Of a stretch of 64,000 nt of DNA, positions 40,112 through 48,328 are shown one piece after another. The stretch's first letter is position 1, and each line of letters begins with the position of its first letter. The position numbers and the translations under genes are program-made. The notes beneath the pieces were generated by a model, which searched no databases, had not been told where the DNA came from, and saw only the letters and a program-made list of their open reading frames with translations. Origin of the DNA: Sphaerisporangium sp039871875 (GTDB lineage: Bacteria > Actinomycetota > Actinomycetes > Streptosporangiales > Streptosporangiaceae); contig NZ_JBDPMD010000025.1 in NCBI RefSeq assembly GCF_039871875.1, forward strand, positions 49,192 to 113,191, in the 5' to 3' direction.

Positions 40112-42421
40112 ATGACGCCTCGTGAACCCGCCTCCGCCCTCGCCGAAGCGCTGCGCACCGAGCAGCACTACGTCTCCATGGTGTACGACCGGCTCGACGC
40201 CGCGCGGGAGCGCGCCGCGTCGGCCCTGCGCGCCGAACACGGCCGCGGCGCCCCCGGCGGCACCCACCAGGCCCGCCTCGAACGCGACATCTCCTCGGCC
40301 GAGCACGCCCGGCGGTTCTCCCAGCTCACCGGCGTCGAGCGCGGGCTGTGCTTCGGCCGCGTCGACGACGCCGAGGGCGAGACGTATTACATCGGCCGCA
40401 CGGGGCTGCGCGACGCCGCCAACGAGCTGGTCCTCATCGACTGGCGCGCCCCCGCGGCCCGCCCCTTCTACACCGCGACGCCGAGCGACCCCGGCCCGCT
40501 GGTGCGCCGCCGTCACCTGCACACCCGGGGGCGCACCGTCGTCGGCCTGGACGACGAGGTGTTCGACCTGGAGAGGATCAGCGAACCCGACCGGCGCACG
40601 CTGGTCGGCGAGGCCGCGCTCATGGCGGCGCTGCGGCGCGGCCGTACCGGACGGATGAGCGACGTGGTGGCGACCATCCAGGCCGAGCAGGACCAGGTGA
40701 TCCGCTCCGGCCTCGCCGGGGCGCTCGTGGTGCAGGGCGGGCCCGGCACCGGCAAGACCGTCGCGGCGCTGCACCGGGCCGCGTACCTGCTCTACGCGCA
40801 CCGCGACACCCTGGCACGGCGGGGTGTGCTCGTCATCGGCCCGAACGCCGTGTTCCTGCGCTACATCGGCCAGGTGCTGCCGTCCCTCGGCGAGACCGAC
40901 GTGGTGCTGACCACCGTGGGCGAGATGTTCCCCGGTGTGCGGGCCACCGCGGCGGACCCCCCGGAGACGGCCGTGGTCAAGGGCGGCCTGCGCATGGTGA
41001 AGTTCGTCGCCGCGGCGCTGCGGAACCGGCAGCGGGTGCCGGAGGGCGACCTGGAGGTGCTGATCGACGTGCGGACGTCCGTGCGCGACGGTGTCGAGGT
41101 GGTCGTGGAGCGGATGGCCCTGCGGGTGGACCACGCCACCTGCGTGCGGGCCAGGGACCGGGCGCGGGCCGTGCGCAACCCCCACAACGTCGCCCGCAAG
41201 CTGTTCGTCGACACGGCCCTCACCGCCCTCGCCCACGACGAGGCCCGCCGGCTCGGCATGCCGCCGCTGGACGCCGAGGACCTGCGCCACTCCCGCGCCG
41301 CGCTGTGGGCCCAGCCGTCCGTGCGGCGCGCCCTGAACGGGCTGTGGCCGGAACTGACCCCCGAGCGGCTCGTCGGCGACCTGCTCACCGACCCGGCCGC
41401 GTTGTACCCGGCCGCCCGCGCCGCGGGTCTGCGTGAGGAGGAGGCCAGGGCGCTGCTGCGCCCGCCGGGTTCGCCGTGGACCGTCGGCGACGTCCCGCTG
41501 CTGGACGAGGCGGCGGAGCTGCTCGGCGAGGACGACGTGGCGGGCCGGGCGACGGCCAGGGACGCCGTGCGGGCCCGGCGGGAGGCCGAGCGGTACGCCG
41601 CGGAGGTGCTGACCATCACCGGGGTCGCCGAGACGGAGCTGGTGGACGCCGCCGAGCTGGCCGACCTCACCGCCGGCGACGGCGAGGAGCTGACCACGGC
41701 CGGCCGGGCCGCCCGTGACCGCCGGTGGGCGTACGGGCACGTGATCGTGGACGAGGCGCAGGAGCTGTCCGCGATGGCCTGGCGCATGGTCATGCGGCGC
41801 GTCCCCGCGCGGTCGCTGACCGTGGTGGGCGACATCGCGCAGACCGGCGCGGCGGCGGGAGCCCGTTCGTGGGGCGAGATGCTCGACCCCTACGTCAAGG
41901 GCCGCTGGCGGGAGGCGCGGCTGCTGGTCAACTACCGCACGCCCGCGCAGATCATGGCGGTCGCCGGCGGCGTGCTGCGAGCGGTGGCGCCCACACAGGA
42001 ACCCCCGATCTCGGTGCGCGACGGCGACGTCCCGCCCCGTGCCCTGCGCGTGCCCGCCGCCGAGCTGCCCGCCGTCCTGCCGTCCCTGGTGGAGGAGGAG
42101 CTCGGCCGGGTCGGCGACGGCCGTCTCGCCGTGCTCACCCCCGACGCCCGGCACGCGGAGATCGCCGCCCTCCTGCCCGGGGCGGCCTCCGCCCTCACCC
42201 CGGACGCGCTGGACTCCCCCTCCGTCGTGCTCACCGTCACCCAGGCCAAGGGCCTGGAGTTCGACTCGGTGGTCGTCGTCGCGCCCGAGGAGATCCTCAC
42301 CCAGTCCCCCAAGGGCGGCCAGGACCTCTACGTCGCCCTGACCCGCCCCACACGCAGCCTCACCGTCGTGCACCACGGGCCGCTCCCGCACCCGCTGGAC
42401 GCGGAGCACTTCACGGGCTGA
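40112..42421 (+). CDS. HelD-type RNA-polymerase-associated helicase
   Basis: The protein has 769 residues from ATG 40112; an in-frame ATG at 40076 is possible. The N-terminal arm (about 1-190) has TEQHYVSMVYDRLDAARERA and YYIGRTGLRDAANELVLIDWRAPAARPFY, typical of actinobacterial HelD. The ATPase has Walker A GGPGTGKTVAALHRAAYLL, VIVDEAQELSAMAWRM (Walker B/DEAQ) and RLLVNYRTPAQI. LTVTQAKGLEFDSVVVV and LYVALTRPT complete the 1A/2A domains. HelD proteins release stalled RNA polymerase, and some (HelR) displace rifamycins. I find no rifamycin-associated inverted repeat upstream, so resistance is only a possibility. Its 3' end overlaps the convergent response regulator by 11 bases. Confidence 0.9.
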   Translation: MTPREPASALAEALRTEQHYVSMVYDRLDAARERAASALRAEHGRGAPGGTHQARLERDISSAEHARRFSQLTGVERGLCFGRVDDAEGETYYIGRTGLRDAANELVLIDWRAPAARPFYTATPSDPGPLVRRRHLHTRGRTVVGLDDEVFDLERISEPDRRTLVGEAALMAALRRGRTGRMSDVVATIQAEQDQVIRSGLAGALVVQGGPGTGKTVAALHRAAYLLYAHRDTLARRGVLVIGPNAVFLRYIGQVLPSLGETDVVLTTVGEMFPGVRATAADPPETAVVKGGLRMVKFVAAALRNRQRVPEGDLEVLIDVRTSVRDGVEVVVERMALRVDHATCVRARDRARAVRNPHNVARKLFVDTALTALAHDEARRLGMPPLDAEDLRHSRAALWAQPSVRRALNGLWPELTPERLVGDLLTDPAALYPAARAAGLREEEARALLRPPGSPWTVGDVPLLDEAAELLGEDDVAGRATARDAVRARREAERYAAEVLTITGVAETELVDAAELADLTAGDGEELTTAGRAARDRRWAYGHVIVDEAQELSAMAWRMVMRRVPARSLTVVGDIAQTGAAAGARSWGEMLDPYVKGRWREARLLVNYRTPAQIMAVAGGVLRAVAPTQEPPISVRDGDVPPRALRVPAAELPAVLPSLVEEELGRVGDGRLAVLTPDARHAEIAALLPGAASALTPDALDSPSVVLTVTQAKGLEFDSVVVVAPEEILTQSPKGGQDLYVALTRPTRSLTVVHHGPLPHPLDAEHFTG

Positions 42422-43070
42422 CGCCGGGGTCCTCCGCGTCCCGGACCAGCAGGGCGGCCTGGACGCGGTTGGCGCAGCCGAGCTTGGTGAGGATGCGGCT
42501 GACGTACGTCTTGATGGTGGTCTCGCTCATGTGGAGCCGGGTGCCGACGTCGGCGTTGGACAGGCCCTCGGCGAGCAGCGCGGCCACCTCGGACTCGCGC
42601 GGGGACAGGACGCTCAGGCGGCGCCTGGCGTCCTCCCGGCGCCGGGCCGTCTCGGGGCGCACCATGCCGAGGACGAGCCTCGTGACGGCCGGGGAGAGAT
42701 ACGCCTCCCCGGCGTGGGCCGAGCGGACCGCGCGGATCAGCTCCTCGGGGGCGCAGTTCTTCAGCACGAACCCCGCGACACCGCTGCCGACGGCCCGCAC
42801 CACGTTGTCCCGCGCACCGAACGCGGTCAGCACCACGAACCGCGTCGCCGAGCCCTTCCCCCGCAGATGCTCGATCGCGGTCAGGCCGTCCATGCCCGGC
42901 ATGCTGATGTCCAGCAGCGCCACGTCCACCCGCCGCGCGAGCACCAGGTCCACGGCCCCGCGGCCGTCGCCTGCCTCCCCCACCACCTCGACGTCCGGGA
43001 CGGACTCCAGCACGGCCCGCACCCCGGCCCTGATCAGCGCGTCGTCGTCCGCGACCACCACGCGGATCAC
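42411..43070 (-). CDS. NarL/LuxR-family response regulator
   Basis: The protein has 219 residues from GTG 43070, overlapping the kinase stop by 4 bases (GTGA). The receiver domain has VVVADDDALIRAGV, the phospho-acceptor Asp in VALLDISMPGMDG, FVVLTAFG and a Lys in GFVLKNCAPEEL. The LuxR helix-turn-helix (about 150-210) has LSPRESEVAALLAEGLSNADVGTRLHMSETTIKTYVSRILTKLG. It pairs with the upstream DesK/LiaS-type kinase. Its last 11 bases overlap the 3' end of the HelD-type gene on the other strand. Confidence 0.94.
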   Translation of the reverse strand: MIRVVVADDDALIRAGVRAVLESVPDVEVVGEAGDGRGAVDLVLARRVDVALLDISMPGMDGLTAIEHLRGKGSATRFVVLTAFGARDNVVRAVGSGVAGFVLKNCAPEELIRAVRSAHAGEAYLSPAVTRLVLGMVRPETARRREDARRRLSVLSPRESEVAALLAEGLSNADVGTRLHMSETTIKTYVSRILTKLGCANRVQAALLVRDAEDPGVSP

Positions 43071-44308
43071 CCGAGGCCGCCCATGGGGCCGGAGAGCAGC
43101 GCGAGTGCGGCGACGGTGACGGCGAGCCCGGCCACCCACATGCGGTTGGCCATGGCGGAGCCCGCGCGGGCGACGTCGGCGAGATGGCTCTCCCCGGTGG
43201 AGTCGGGCTCCGGCTCGGGCACGGTGGGCAACATGGCGACGAGCCGGAACTCCCCGCCGTCCCGGGTGACGTGCAGCATCCCCCCGGCGAGCCTCACGCG
43301 CTCGGTCAGCCCGACGAGGCCGTAGCCCGTGCCCTCCGGGGCGCCGGGCAGGGGGTTGGCCAGGGTGAGCAGCAGGCTGTCGTCCTCCCAGTGGACGTTC
43401 ACGGTGACCGGCTTCCCGGGGGCGTGCTTGGCCGCGTTGGTCAGCCCCTCCTCGGCCACCCGGTACGCGGCCCGCGCCACGTCGGACGGCACCTCGGCGG
43501 GCTCGCCGGACGTGCGCACCGTCAGCGGCACCCCGGCGGCGCGGAACCCGGCGAACAGCTCGTCCATGCCGGCCGGACCGCCCGCCTCGGGCTCGGTGCC
43601 CGGAGGGTGCGGCCCGCCCATGCCGGGGGCGGCGTCCGGGCTGCGCAGGGCGCCGACCAGCTCGTGCAGCTCGTCCATGGCCGTGCGCGCGGCCCCGGCG
43701 AGCCGCCGTACGGCCTCCTGGTGCGAGGCGGGCAGCTCGGCGACCTCCAGCGCCGCGGCCTGCACCGAGATGAGCCCCAGACGGTGGCCGAGCGAGTCGT
43801 GGACGTCCCGCGCGACGCGCAGCCGCTCGCGCAGCCGTTCACGCTCGGCGAGCAGCCGGCGCTCGCGCCGCAGGCGAAGTTCCCTGTCCGCCACCGCGGC
43901 CCGCAGGGTGCGCCGCTGCGCGACGCTGCGCCCGAGCACCACGGGCAGCAGCGCGAACACGACGTACAGGCCGACGAGCTGCCCCGCCGGAGTCCGCGCG
44001 AGCCACATCTGCGCGCCGAAGGCCGCCACGGCCCCGGCCCCCAGCACGGCGAGCCCCCACCGCGACGACACCCGTGCCCCGGCCTGGTACCCCGCCCAGG
44101 CGAGCAGCGCGTACGCCCCGCCGGTCACCGCGGCGGCCAGCGCCGCGAGGAACCCCGCCGGCGGCACCCGCCGCACCACCACCGCGATCGTCCCGACGGC
44201 CACCAGCCGCAGCACCGTCACCCACCACGGCACGTCCCCGGCCGTCCGGTACAGCACGAAGCCGTCCACGGCGACGACCGCCACAGGACCCGCCAGAACC
44301 CGCCACAT
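43067..44308 (-). CDS. DesK/LiaS-type sensor histidine kinase
   Basis: This 413-residue kinase has about five or six N-terminal membrane helices with short loops, so it has no large sensor domain and probably senses something within the membrane. The HisKA_3 phosphorylation site is ARDVHDSLGHRLGLISVQ and the ATPase has RVAEEGLTNAAKHAPG (N box) and GTGYGLVGLTERVRLAGG (G box). Unusually, after the ATPase it ends in another hydrophobic segment, MWVAGLAVTVAALALLSGPMGG, a C-terminal membrane helix. It is coupled to the NarL-type regulator and divergent from rtcB. Confidence 0.93.
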   Translation of the reverse strand: MWRVLAGPVAVVAVDGFVLYRTAGDVPWWVTVLRLVAVGTIAVVVRRVPPAGFLAALAAAVTGGAYALLAWAGYQAGARVSSRWGLAVLGAGAVAAFGAQMWLARTPAGQLVGLYVVFALLPVVLGRSVAQRRTLRAAVADRELRLRRERRLLAERERLRERLRVARDVHDSLGHRLGLISVQAAALEVAELPASHQEAVRRLAGAARTAMDELHELVGALRSPDAAPGMGGPHPPGTEPEAGGPAGMDELFAGFRAAGVPLTVRTSGEPAEVPSDVARAAYRVAEEGLTNAAKHAPGKPVTVNVHWEDDSLLLTLANPLPGAPEGTGYGLVGLTERVRLAGGMLHVTRDGGEFRLVAMLPTVPEPEPDSTGESHLADVARAGSAMANRMWVAGLAVTVAALALLSGPMGGLG

Positions 44309-44419
44309 GCTCCAAGGCTAGAACGCCCCCCGCCGTCCACAGCCCCAATAAATCGGTGCCGCCCCGCGGACGCCCTGCCCTAACCTGCCGGTGAGAGCGG
44401 GCCACCGAAGGAGGAGAAG

Positions 44420-45574
44420 ATGCCCATCCAGGCCGCCCCCAACCTGCTGTCCTGGGCCAGCGACATCGAACCCGGCACCATCGAGCAAGCCGCCCGCACC
44501 GCACGCCTGCCGTTCGTCTCCGGTCATGTCGCCCTGATGCCGGACGCCCACATCGGCAAGGGCGCCACCGTCGGCTCGGTCATCCCCACCAAGGGCGCGG
44601 TCATCCCGGCCGCCGTCGGCGTCGACATCGGCTGCGGCATGATCGCCACCGAGACCACCCTCACCGCCGGCGACCTGCCCGACGACCTGTCCGCCCTGAT
44701 GCCGCTGGTCGAGCGGCGCATCCCCGCGGGCGTCGGCCAGGGTCACGCCGACCCCGCGGTGGACGACGCGCTCGCCGCGCTCGGCCGCCCGCACACCGAC
44801 CTGTCCTCCAAGCAGGAGAAGACGGTCTCGACGCAGTTCGGCACTCTCGGCAGCGGCAACCACTTCGTCGAGGTGTGCCTGGACGAGCGTGACCGCGTGT
44901 GGACCGTGCTGCACTCCGGCTCCCGCGGCATCGGCAACCAGCTCGCCACCAAGCACATCACGACCGCCAAGAGCCTGATGACGCGGTGGTTCATCCCCCT
45001 GCAGGATCCCGACCTCGCGTACCTCGTGCAGGGCACGCCCGAGTTCACCGCGTACATCAGGGACATGCTGTGGTCCCAGGCGTACGCCATGGCGTCGCGG
45101 GCGCGGATGGACCGGGTGCTGAGCGCCGCCCTGTTCGAGGTCGTGGGGCACGGCGAACGGGTGCGCACGGTCAACTGTCATCACAATTTCACGCAGCTGG
45201 AGAAGCACCACGGCAAGGACCTGTGGATCACACGGAAGGGCGCCATCAAGGCCGGCGTGGGCGACGAGGGCGTCATCCCGGGGTCGATGGGCACCCGGTC
45301 GTACATCGTGAGCGGCCTCGGCAACCCGGCGTCGTACAACTCGTGCTCCCACGGCGCGGGGCGGCGCATGTCGCGGGGCGAGGCGCGGCGGCGGCTCAGC
45401 GGCGAGTCGCTGACGGCGGCGATGGCCGGGCGCACGTGGAACGCCGACCGGGCCGAGGCGCTGGTGGACGAGCACCCCGAGGCGTACAAGGCCATCGACC
45501 AGGTGATGGCGGACCAGCGCGACCTGGTGACGGTCCAGCACACCCTGCACCAGGTCTTCAACTACAAGGGCTGA
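44420..45574 (+). CDS. rtcB: RtcB-family RNA ligase
   Basis: The protein has 384 residues with AAGGAGGAG before ATG 44420. It joins RNA 2',3'-cyclic-phosphate and 5'-OH ends with GTP and Mn2+. The conserved blocks are all present: LMPDAHIGKGATVGSVI, VGVDIGCGMIAT (Mn-binding Asp/Cys), GTLGSGNHFVEV, LHSGSRGIG and VNCHHNFTQ. IKAGVGDEGVIPGSMG and YNSCSHGAGRRMSR follow, and the His of SHGAGR is the guanylylated residue. It is shorter than the archaeal enzymes (about 480) but normal for actinobacteria. No archease gene is adjacent. It may repair cleaved RNA, for example after toxin damage. Confidence 0.94.
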   Translation: MPIQAAPNLLSWASDIEPGTIEQAARTARLPFVSGHVALMPDAHIGKGATVGSVIPTKGAVIPAAVGVDIGCGMIATETTLTAGDLPDDLSALMPLVERRIPAGVGQGHADPAVDDALAALGRPHTDLSSKQEKTVSTQFGTLGSGNHFVEVCLDERDRVWTVLHSGSRGIGNQLATKHITTAKSLMTRWFIPLQDPDLAYLVQGTPEFTAYIRDMLWSQAYAMASRARMDRVLSAALFEVVGHGERVRTVNCHHNFTQLEKHHGKDLWITRKGAIKAGVGDEGVIPGSMGTRSYIVSGLGNPASYNSCSHGAGRRMSRGEARRRLSGESLTAAMAGRTWNADRAEALVDEHPEAYKAIDQVMADQRDLVTVQHTLHQVFNYKG

Positions 45575-45579
45575 CCCCG

Positions 45580-45693
45580 CCCCGGGGCTGTCGACGCGGA
45601 CGCGACGGCCTATCGGGGTCTTCGACCGCAAAGGCTCCCGGGATCGTCGACGTTCGGCGGCACAGTCGCCGACTTTCGAGGACAGCCCCGGGG
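45580..45693. repeat. Long 13-bp inverted repeat between rtcB and the ABC exporter
   Basis: CCCCGGGGCTGTC (45580-45592) and its exact complement GACAGCCCCGGGG (45681-45693) flank 88 bases with no gene. The left arm starts six bases after the rtcB stop. The outer CCCCGGGG is itself palindromic. The interior also has TCGACG near the left and CGTCGA near the right, so the whole 114 bases could fold into a long stem. Confidence 0.8.
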
Positions 45694-45706
45694 GCCTGCC
45701 CGCGTC

Positions 45707-45712
45707 TAGCGT
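45707..45712 (+). promoter_or_regulatory. Candidate -10 box placing the ABC ATPase mRNA start at its GTG
   Basis: TAGCGT ends eight bases before GTG 45721, the spacing expected of a leaderless transcript, and there is only a weak GGGCGG before the start. The -35 region is unclear. The same TAGCGT hexamer with similar spacing occurs at 7089-7094 before the hexapeptide frame. Confidence 0.35.
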
Positions 45713-45720
45713 CGGGCGGC

Positions 45721-46458
45721 GTGATCGAAGTACGGGAACTCACCAAGACGTTCGGGAAGACCATCGCGGTCGACCGGCTGTCCTTCACCGTGCGGCCGGG
45801 GCGTGTCACGGGCTTCCTCGGGCCGAACGGCGCGGGGAAGTCGACGACGATGCGGCTGATGCTCGGGCTGGAACGGCCCACGGCGGGGCACGCGCTCATC
45901 GACGGGCGGCCGTACCGGGAGACCGGGGAGCCGCTGCGCCGGGTCGGGGCGTTGCTCGACGCCTCCTACGTGCACCGGGGGCGGTCGGCGTACCACCACC
46001 TGTTGTGGCTGGCGCGCAGCAACCGCATCCCGTCCGCGCGGGTGAAGGCGGTGCTGGAGATGGTGGGGCTGGAGGGTGTCGCGCGGGCCCGGTGCCGGAC
46101 GTTCTCGCTCGGCATGCTGCAACGGCTCGGCATCGCCGCGGCGTTCCTCGGCGACCCGCCGGTGCTGCTGCTGGACGAGCCGGTGAACGGCCTGGACCCC
46201 GAGGGGGTGCTCTGGCTGCGCACCCTGCTGAAGGGGCTCGCCGCCGAGGGCAGGACCGTGCTGGTCTCCAGCCATCTGATGAGCGAGATGGCGCTGACCG
46301 CGGACCACCTCGTCGTGATCGGCCGGGGCCGGCTGCTGGCGGACGTCGGCATGGCCGAGTTCATCGAACGGTCACGGGCCACGTCACTGGAGGAGGCGTT
46401 CCTGCGCATCACGGCGGACGCCACCGAGCACCGGGCACAGCCGGAGCCCGGCCGATGA
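45721..46458 (+). CDS. ABC transporter ATP-binding protein (bacitracin/lantibiotic-exporter type)
   Basis: The protein has 245 residues from GTG 45721. Walker A is GPNGAGKSTTMRLMLGL, the signature is FSLGMLQRLGIAAAFLG and Walker B is PVLLLDEPVNGLDPEG. SSHLMSEM carries the switch His. The layout matches BcrA/ABC-2 exporters that pump out peptides or drugs. The last codons (TEHRAQPEPGR) lie in the first copy of a 48-bp tandem duplication that also contains the permease start. Its stop overlaps the permease ATG by 4 bases (ATGA). Confidence 0.93.
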   Translation: MIEVRELTKTFGKTIAVDRLSFTVRPGRVTGFLGPNGAGKSTTMRLMLGLERPTAGHALIDGRPYRETGEPLRRVGALLDASYVHRGRSAYHHLLWLARSNRIPSARVKAVLEMVGLEGVARARCRTFSLGMLQRLGIAAAFLGDPPVLLLDEPVNGLDPEGVLWLRTLLKGLAAEGRTVLVSSHLMSEMALTADHLVVIGRGRLLADVGMAEFIERSRATSLEEAFLRITADATEHRAQPEPGR

Positions 46459-46518
46459 GGGGCCACGGCGACCGAGCACCGGGCACAGCCGCAGCCCGGC
46501 CGACGAGGGGCCTCGGCG
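46423..46518 (+). repeat. 48-bp tandem duplication spanning the ATPase/permease junction
   Basis: Copies at 46423-46470 and 46471-46518 differ at three of 48 positions. Copy 1 contains the ATGA overlap of stop and start. In copy 2 the same position reads ACGA, so both the stop and the ATG are lost and the frame stays open. The period is 16 codons, so the permease gained 16 N-terminal residues (from MRGHGDRAPGTAAARP) without a frameshift. Confidence 0.9.
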
Positions 46519-47270
46519 ACGTGCTCGCCGCGGAGCTCGTCAAGATCCGCTCGGTGCGTTCCACGTACTGGACCCTGCTGACCACACCGGTGGTCTGCGC
46601 GGCCCTGGGTTTCCTGATCGGCCTGTCCGCCCAGGCGAGCCTGTCCTCCGGGCGGAACGTGTCGGGCTCCTTCGACCCGGGGTTCATCACCTTCTACGGC
46701 ATCACACTCGGCCAGATCCCCCTGGTGGTGTTCGCCGTGCTGCTGGTGGGCGCCGAGTACTCGAGCGGCACCATCAACCCGTCACTCACCGCCATGCCGC
46801 GGCGGAGCACGTTCTACGCCGGAAAGGTCCTCGCCGCCGCACTGGTCGTCGCCCCCGTCTCCCTGCTCAGCACCGCGGCCATCTTCACCGCCGCCCAACT
46901 GGGCCTCGGCCCGCACAGCGTGACCCTCACCACCGAAGGCATGACCCGGGCGGCAGTAGGCGCCTTCCTGTACCTGACCCTGATCCCCCTGCTGGCGACC
47001 GGCGTCGCCGCGACCCTGCGCAGCTCCGTCCTCTCCCTGGGCGTCCTGCTCCCCCTGCTCTTCCTCGGCTCCCAGGGCCTCGGCAACATCCCCGGCGTCA
47101 AGATCGTCACCCAGTACCTCCCCGACCAGGCCGGCATGCTGATCCTCTTCACCGCCCCCCTCACCGGCAACTTCGCCCGCCCCTACGGCCCCTGGACCGG
47201 CGTCGCGATCCTCGCCGCCTGGACCACGGCCGCCCTGCTCGCCGGCCACGTCGTCACCTCACGCCGCTGA
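46455..47270 (+). CDS. ABC-2-type transporter permease
   Basis: The protein has 271 residues from ATG 46455. After a duplicated 16-residue stretch it continues as the usual LGDVLAAELVKIRSVRSTYWTLL, typical of BcrB/ABC-2 permeases. It has six helices, including TLLTTPVVCAALGFLIGL, FITFYGITLGQIPLVVFAVLLVGAEYSSG and LGVLLPLLFLGSQGLG. It forms the membrane channel for the upstream ATPase, with which it overlaps. The N-terminal extension is predicted by the duplication and should be cytoplasmic and disposable. Confidence 0.9.
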   Translation: MRGHGDRAPGTAAARPTRGLGDVLAAELVKIRSVRSTYWTLLTTPVVCAALGFLIGLSAQASLSSGRNVSGSFDPGFITFYGITLGQIPLVVFAVLLVGAEYSSGTINPSLTAMPRRSTFYAGKVLAAALVVAPVSLLSTAAIFTAAQLGLGPHSVTLTTEGMTRAAVGAFLYLTLIPLLATGVAATLRSSVLSLGVLLPLLFLGSQGLGNIPGVKIVTQYLPDQAGMLILFTAPLTGNFARPYGPWTGVAILAAWTTAALLAGHVVTSRR

Positions 47271-47304
47271 CGCGATCTGACGGGCCTGCCGCCTGGCTGT
47301 TCAC

Positions 47305-47329
47305 ACTGTTATAGTGCAATGTAAACAGT
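47305..47329 (+). promoter_or_regulatory. Operator-like inverted repeat with -10 box before the membrane-protein/GntR pair
   Basis: ACTGTT-N13-AACAGT (47305-47329) has perfect 6-bp arms. TATAGT (47310-47315), preceded by TGT, is an extended -10 inside the repeat, so a bound repressor would block transcription. The GntR-type regulator encoded second in the unit (48322-48681) is the natural binding protein, giving autoregulation. Confidence 0.5.
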
Positions 47330-47347
47330 CAAGGGGGCGGTGGTCGC

Positions 47348-48328
47348 GTGGAGACGGCTGACTTAGCGGCGCCAGGGCGGGTGCGCCGGCTGGCGCTGAC
47401 GGTGGGGGTTCCGCTCCTCGTCCTGGTCGTGCCACTGGTGATGCTCGCGCTGTACGGCGAACGACTTCCGGACAAGGCCTACATCGGTCGTGACGGGATC
47501 TATCCCCAATACGCCGACGACTGGGGGACCTGGGGCCGGTCGCGGGCATTCGCGGTGGTGTTCCAGGAAGCGATCTATCTCACTGTCTTCTGGTACAACT
47601 GGCGCTGGACGGAGATGCAGCGCTTTCTGACCGTGCTCAGTATCGTGACCAGCGTCTGGGCGTCCGTGACGGACCTGGTGGACATCTCCTCGCTGGTGGA
47701 CGCGACCGGGCCGGTGACCGGGCCCGGGTGGGCGATCCCGGTGGAGGTGGCGGTCACCGCGGCGGCCGGAGTGCTCGGATGGTGGGCGGCAGGGCCGTCG
47801 CCGACGCCACCTCAGGCAAGGTCGGCGCCCCCGCCTGGGGTGCCTGTGCTGGCGTTGACCTCGGGGACGCGTGCCGTGTTCACCGCCGGCTCGTGGTCCC
47901 GCCCCGCGCTCGCCTGGGGGGCGGCGTTTCTCACCCTGGCGGTGGGGCTCAGCTTCCTTGAAGCGGAGAGGGGGCATGGCGTCGTGCTGTTCGGCGTCAT
48001 AGGAATATCCGCGATCTTGGCTGCCCGTACACTGCTGCGGGTGGACGGCAAGGGCGTGGAACTCACCCTGCCGCTGGTCGGCGGCCTGCGGCGGGCCCTG
48101 GTGCCGTTCCGCGCCATCTGGTTCGCCGATGTGCGGCCCGCCGGCGCCAACCCCGGTTTGTACGGCAAGTCCTGGGGGTTCGGTCACGTCGCCGGGCCGG
48201 GGCCCGTGCTGGTCCTCTACCTCACCGACGGGCGGATGCTCGTGTACTCCACGCGGGACGCCGCCGCCGGTGCCGCGCTCGTCAACGGCATCCTCGGGCG
48301 CGAACGTCAGGGGACCGGCGGGTGCTGA
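47348..48328 (+). CDS. Multi-pass membrane protein paired with a GntR regulator, unknown function
   Basis: The protein has 326 residues from GTG 47348, with AAGGGGG upstream. Predicted helices lie near 15-35 (LTVGVPLLVLVVPLVML), 68-82, 93-110, 128-147 and two around 185-225. The C-terminal third (DGKGVELTLPLVGGLRRALVPFRAIWFADVRP, TDGRMLVYSTRDAAAG) looks like a cytoplasmic PH-like domain of the kind found in DUF1648-type partners of YtrA regulators. It overlaps the GntR gene by 7 bases. The operator ahead of it suggests that the pair responds to an envelope stress or antibiotic. Function not assigned. Confidence 0.75.
   Translation: METADLAAPGRVRRLALTVGVPLLVLVVPLVMLALYGERLPDKAYIGRDGIYPQYADDWGTWGRSRAFAVVFQEAIYLTVFWYNWRWTEMQRFLTVLSIVTSVWASVTDLVDISSLVDATGPVTGPGWAIPVEVAVTAAAGVLGWWAAGPSPTPPQARSAPPPGVPVLALTSGTRAVFTAGSWSRPALAWGAAFLTLAVGLSFLEAERGHGVVLFGVIGISAILAARTLLRVDGKGVELTLPLVGGLRRALVPFRAIWFADVRPAGANPGLYGKSWGFGHVAGPGPVLVLYLTDGRMLVYSTRDAAAGAALVNGILGRERQGTGGC

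Noticed and set aside
40070..42409. 779-residue minus-strand open frame
   Set aside because: It is the shadow of the HelD-type gene, which has clear ATPase motifs.
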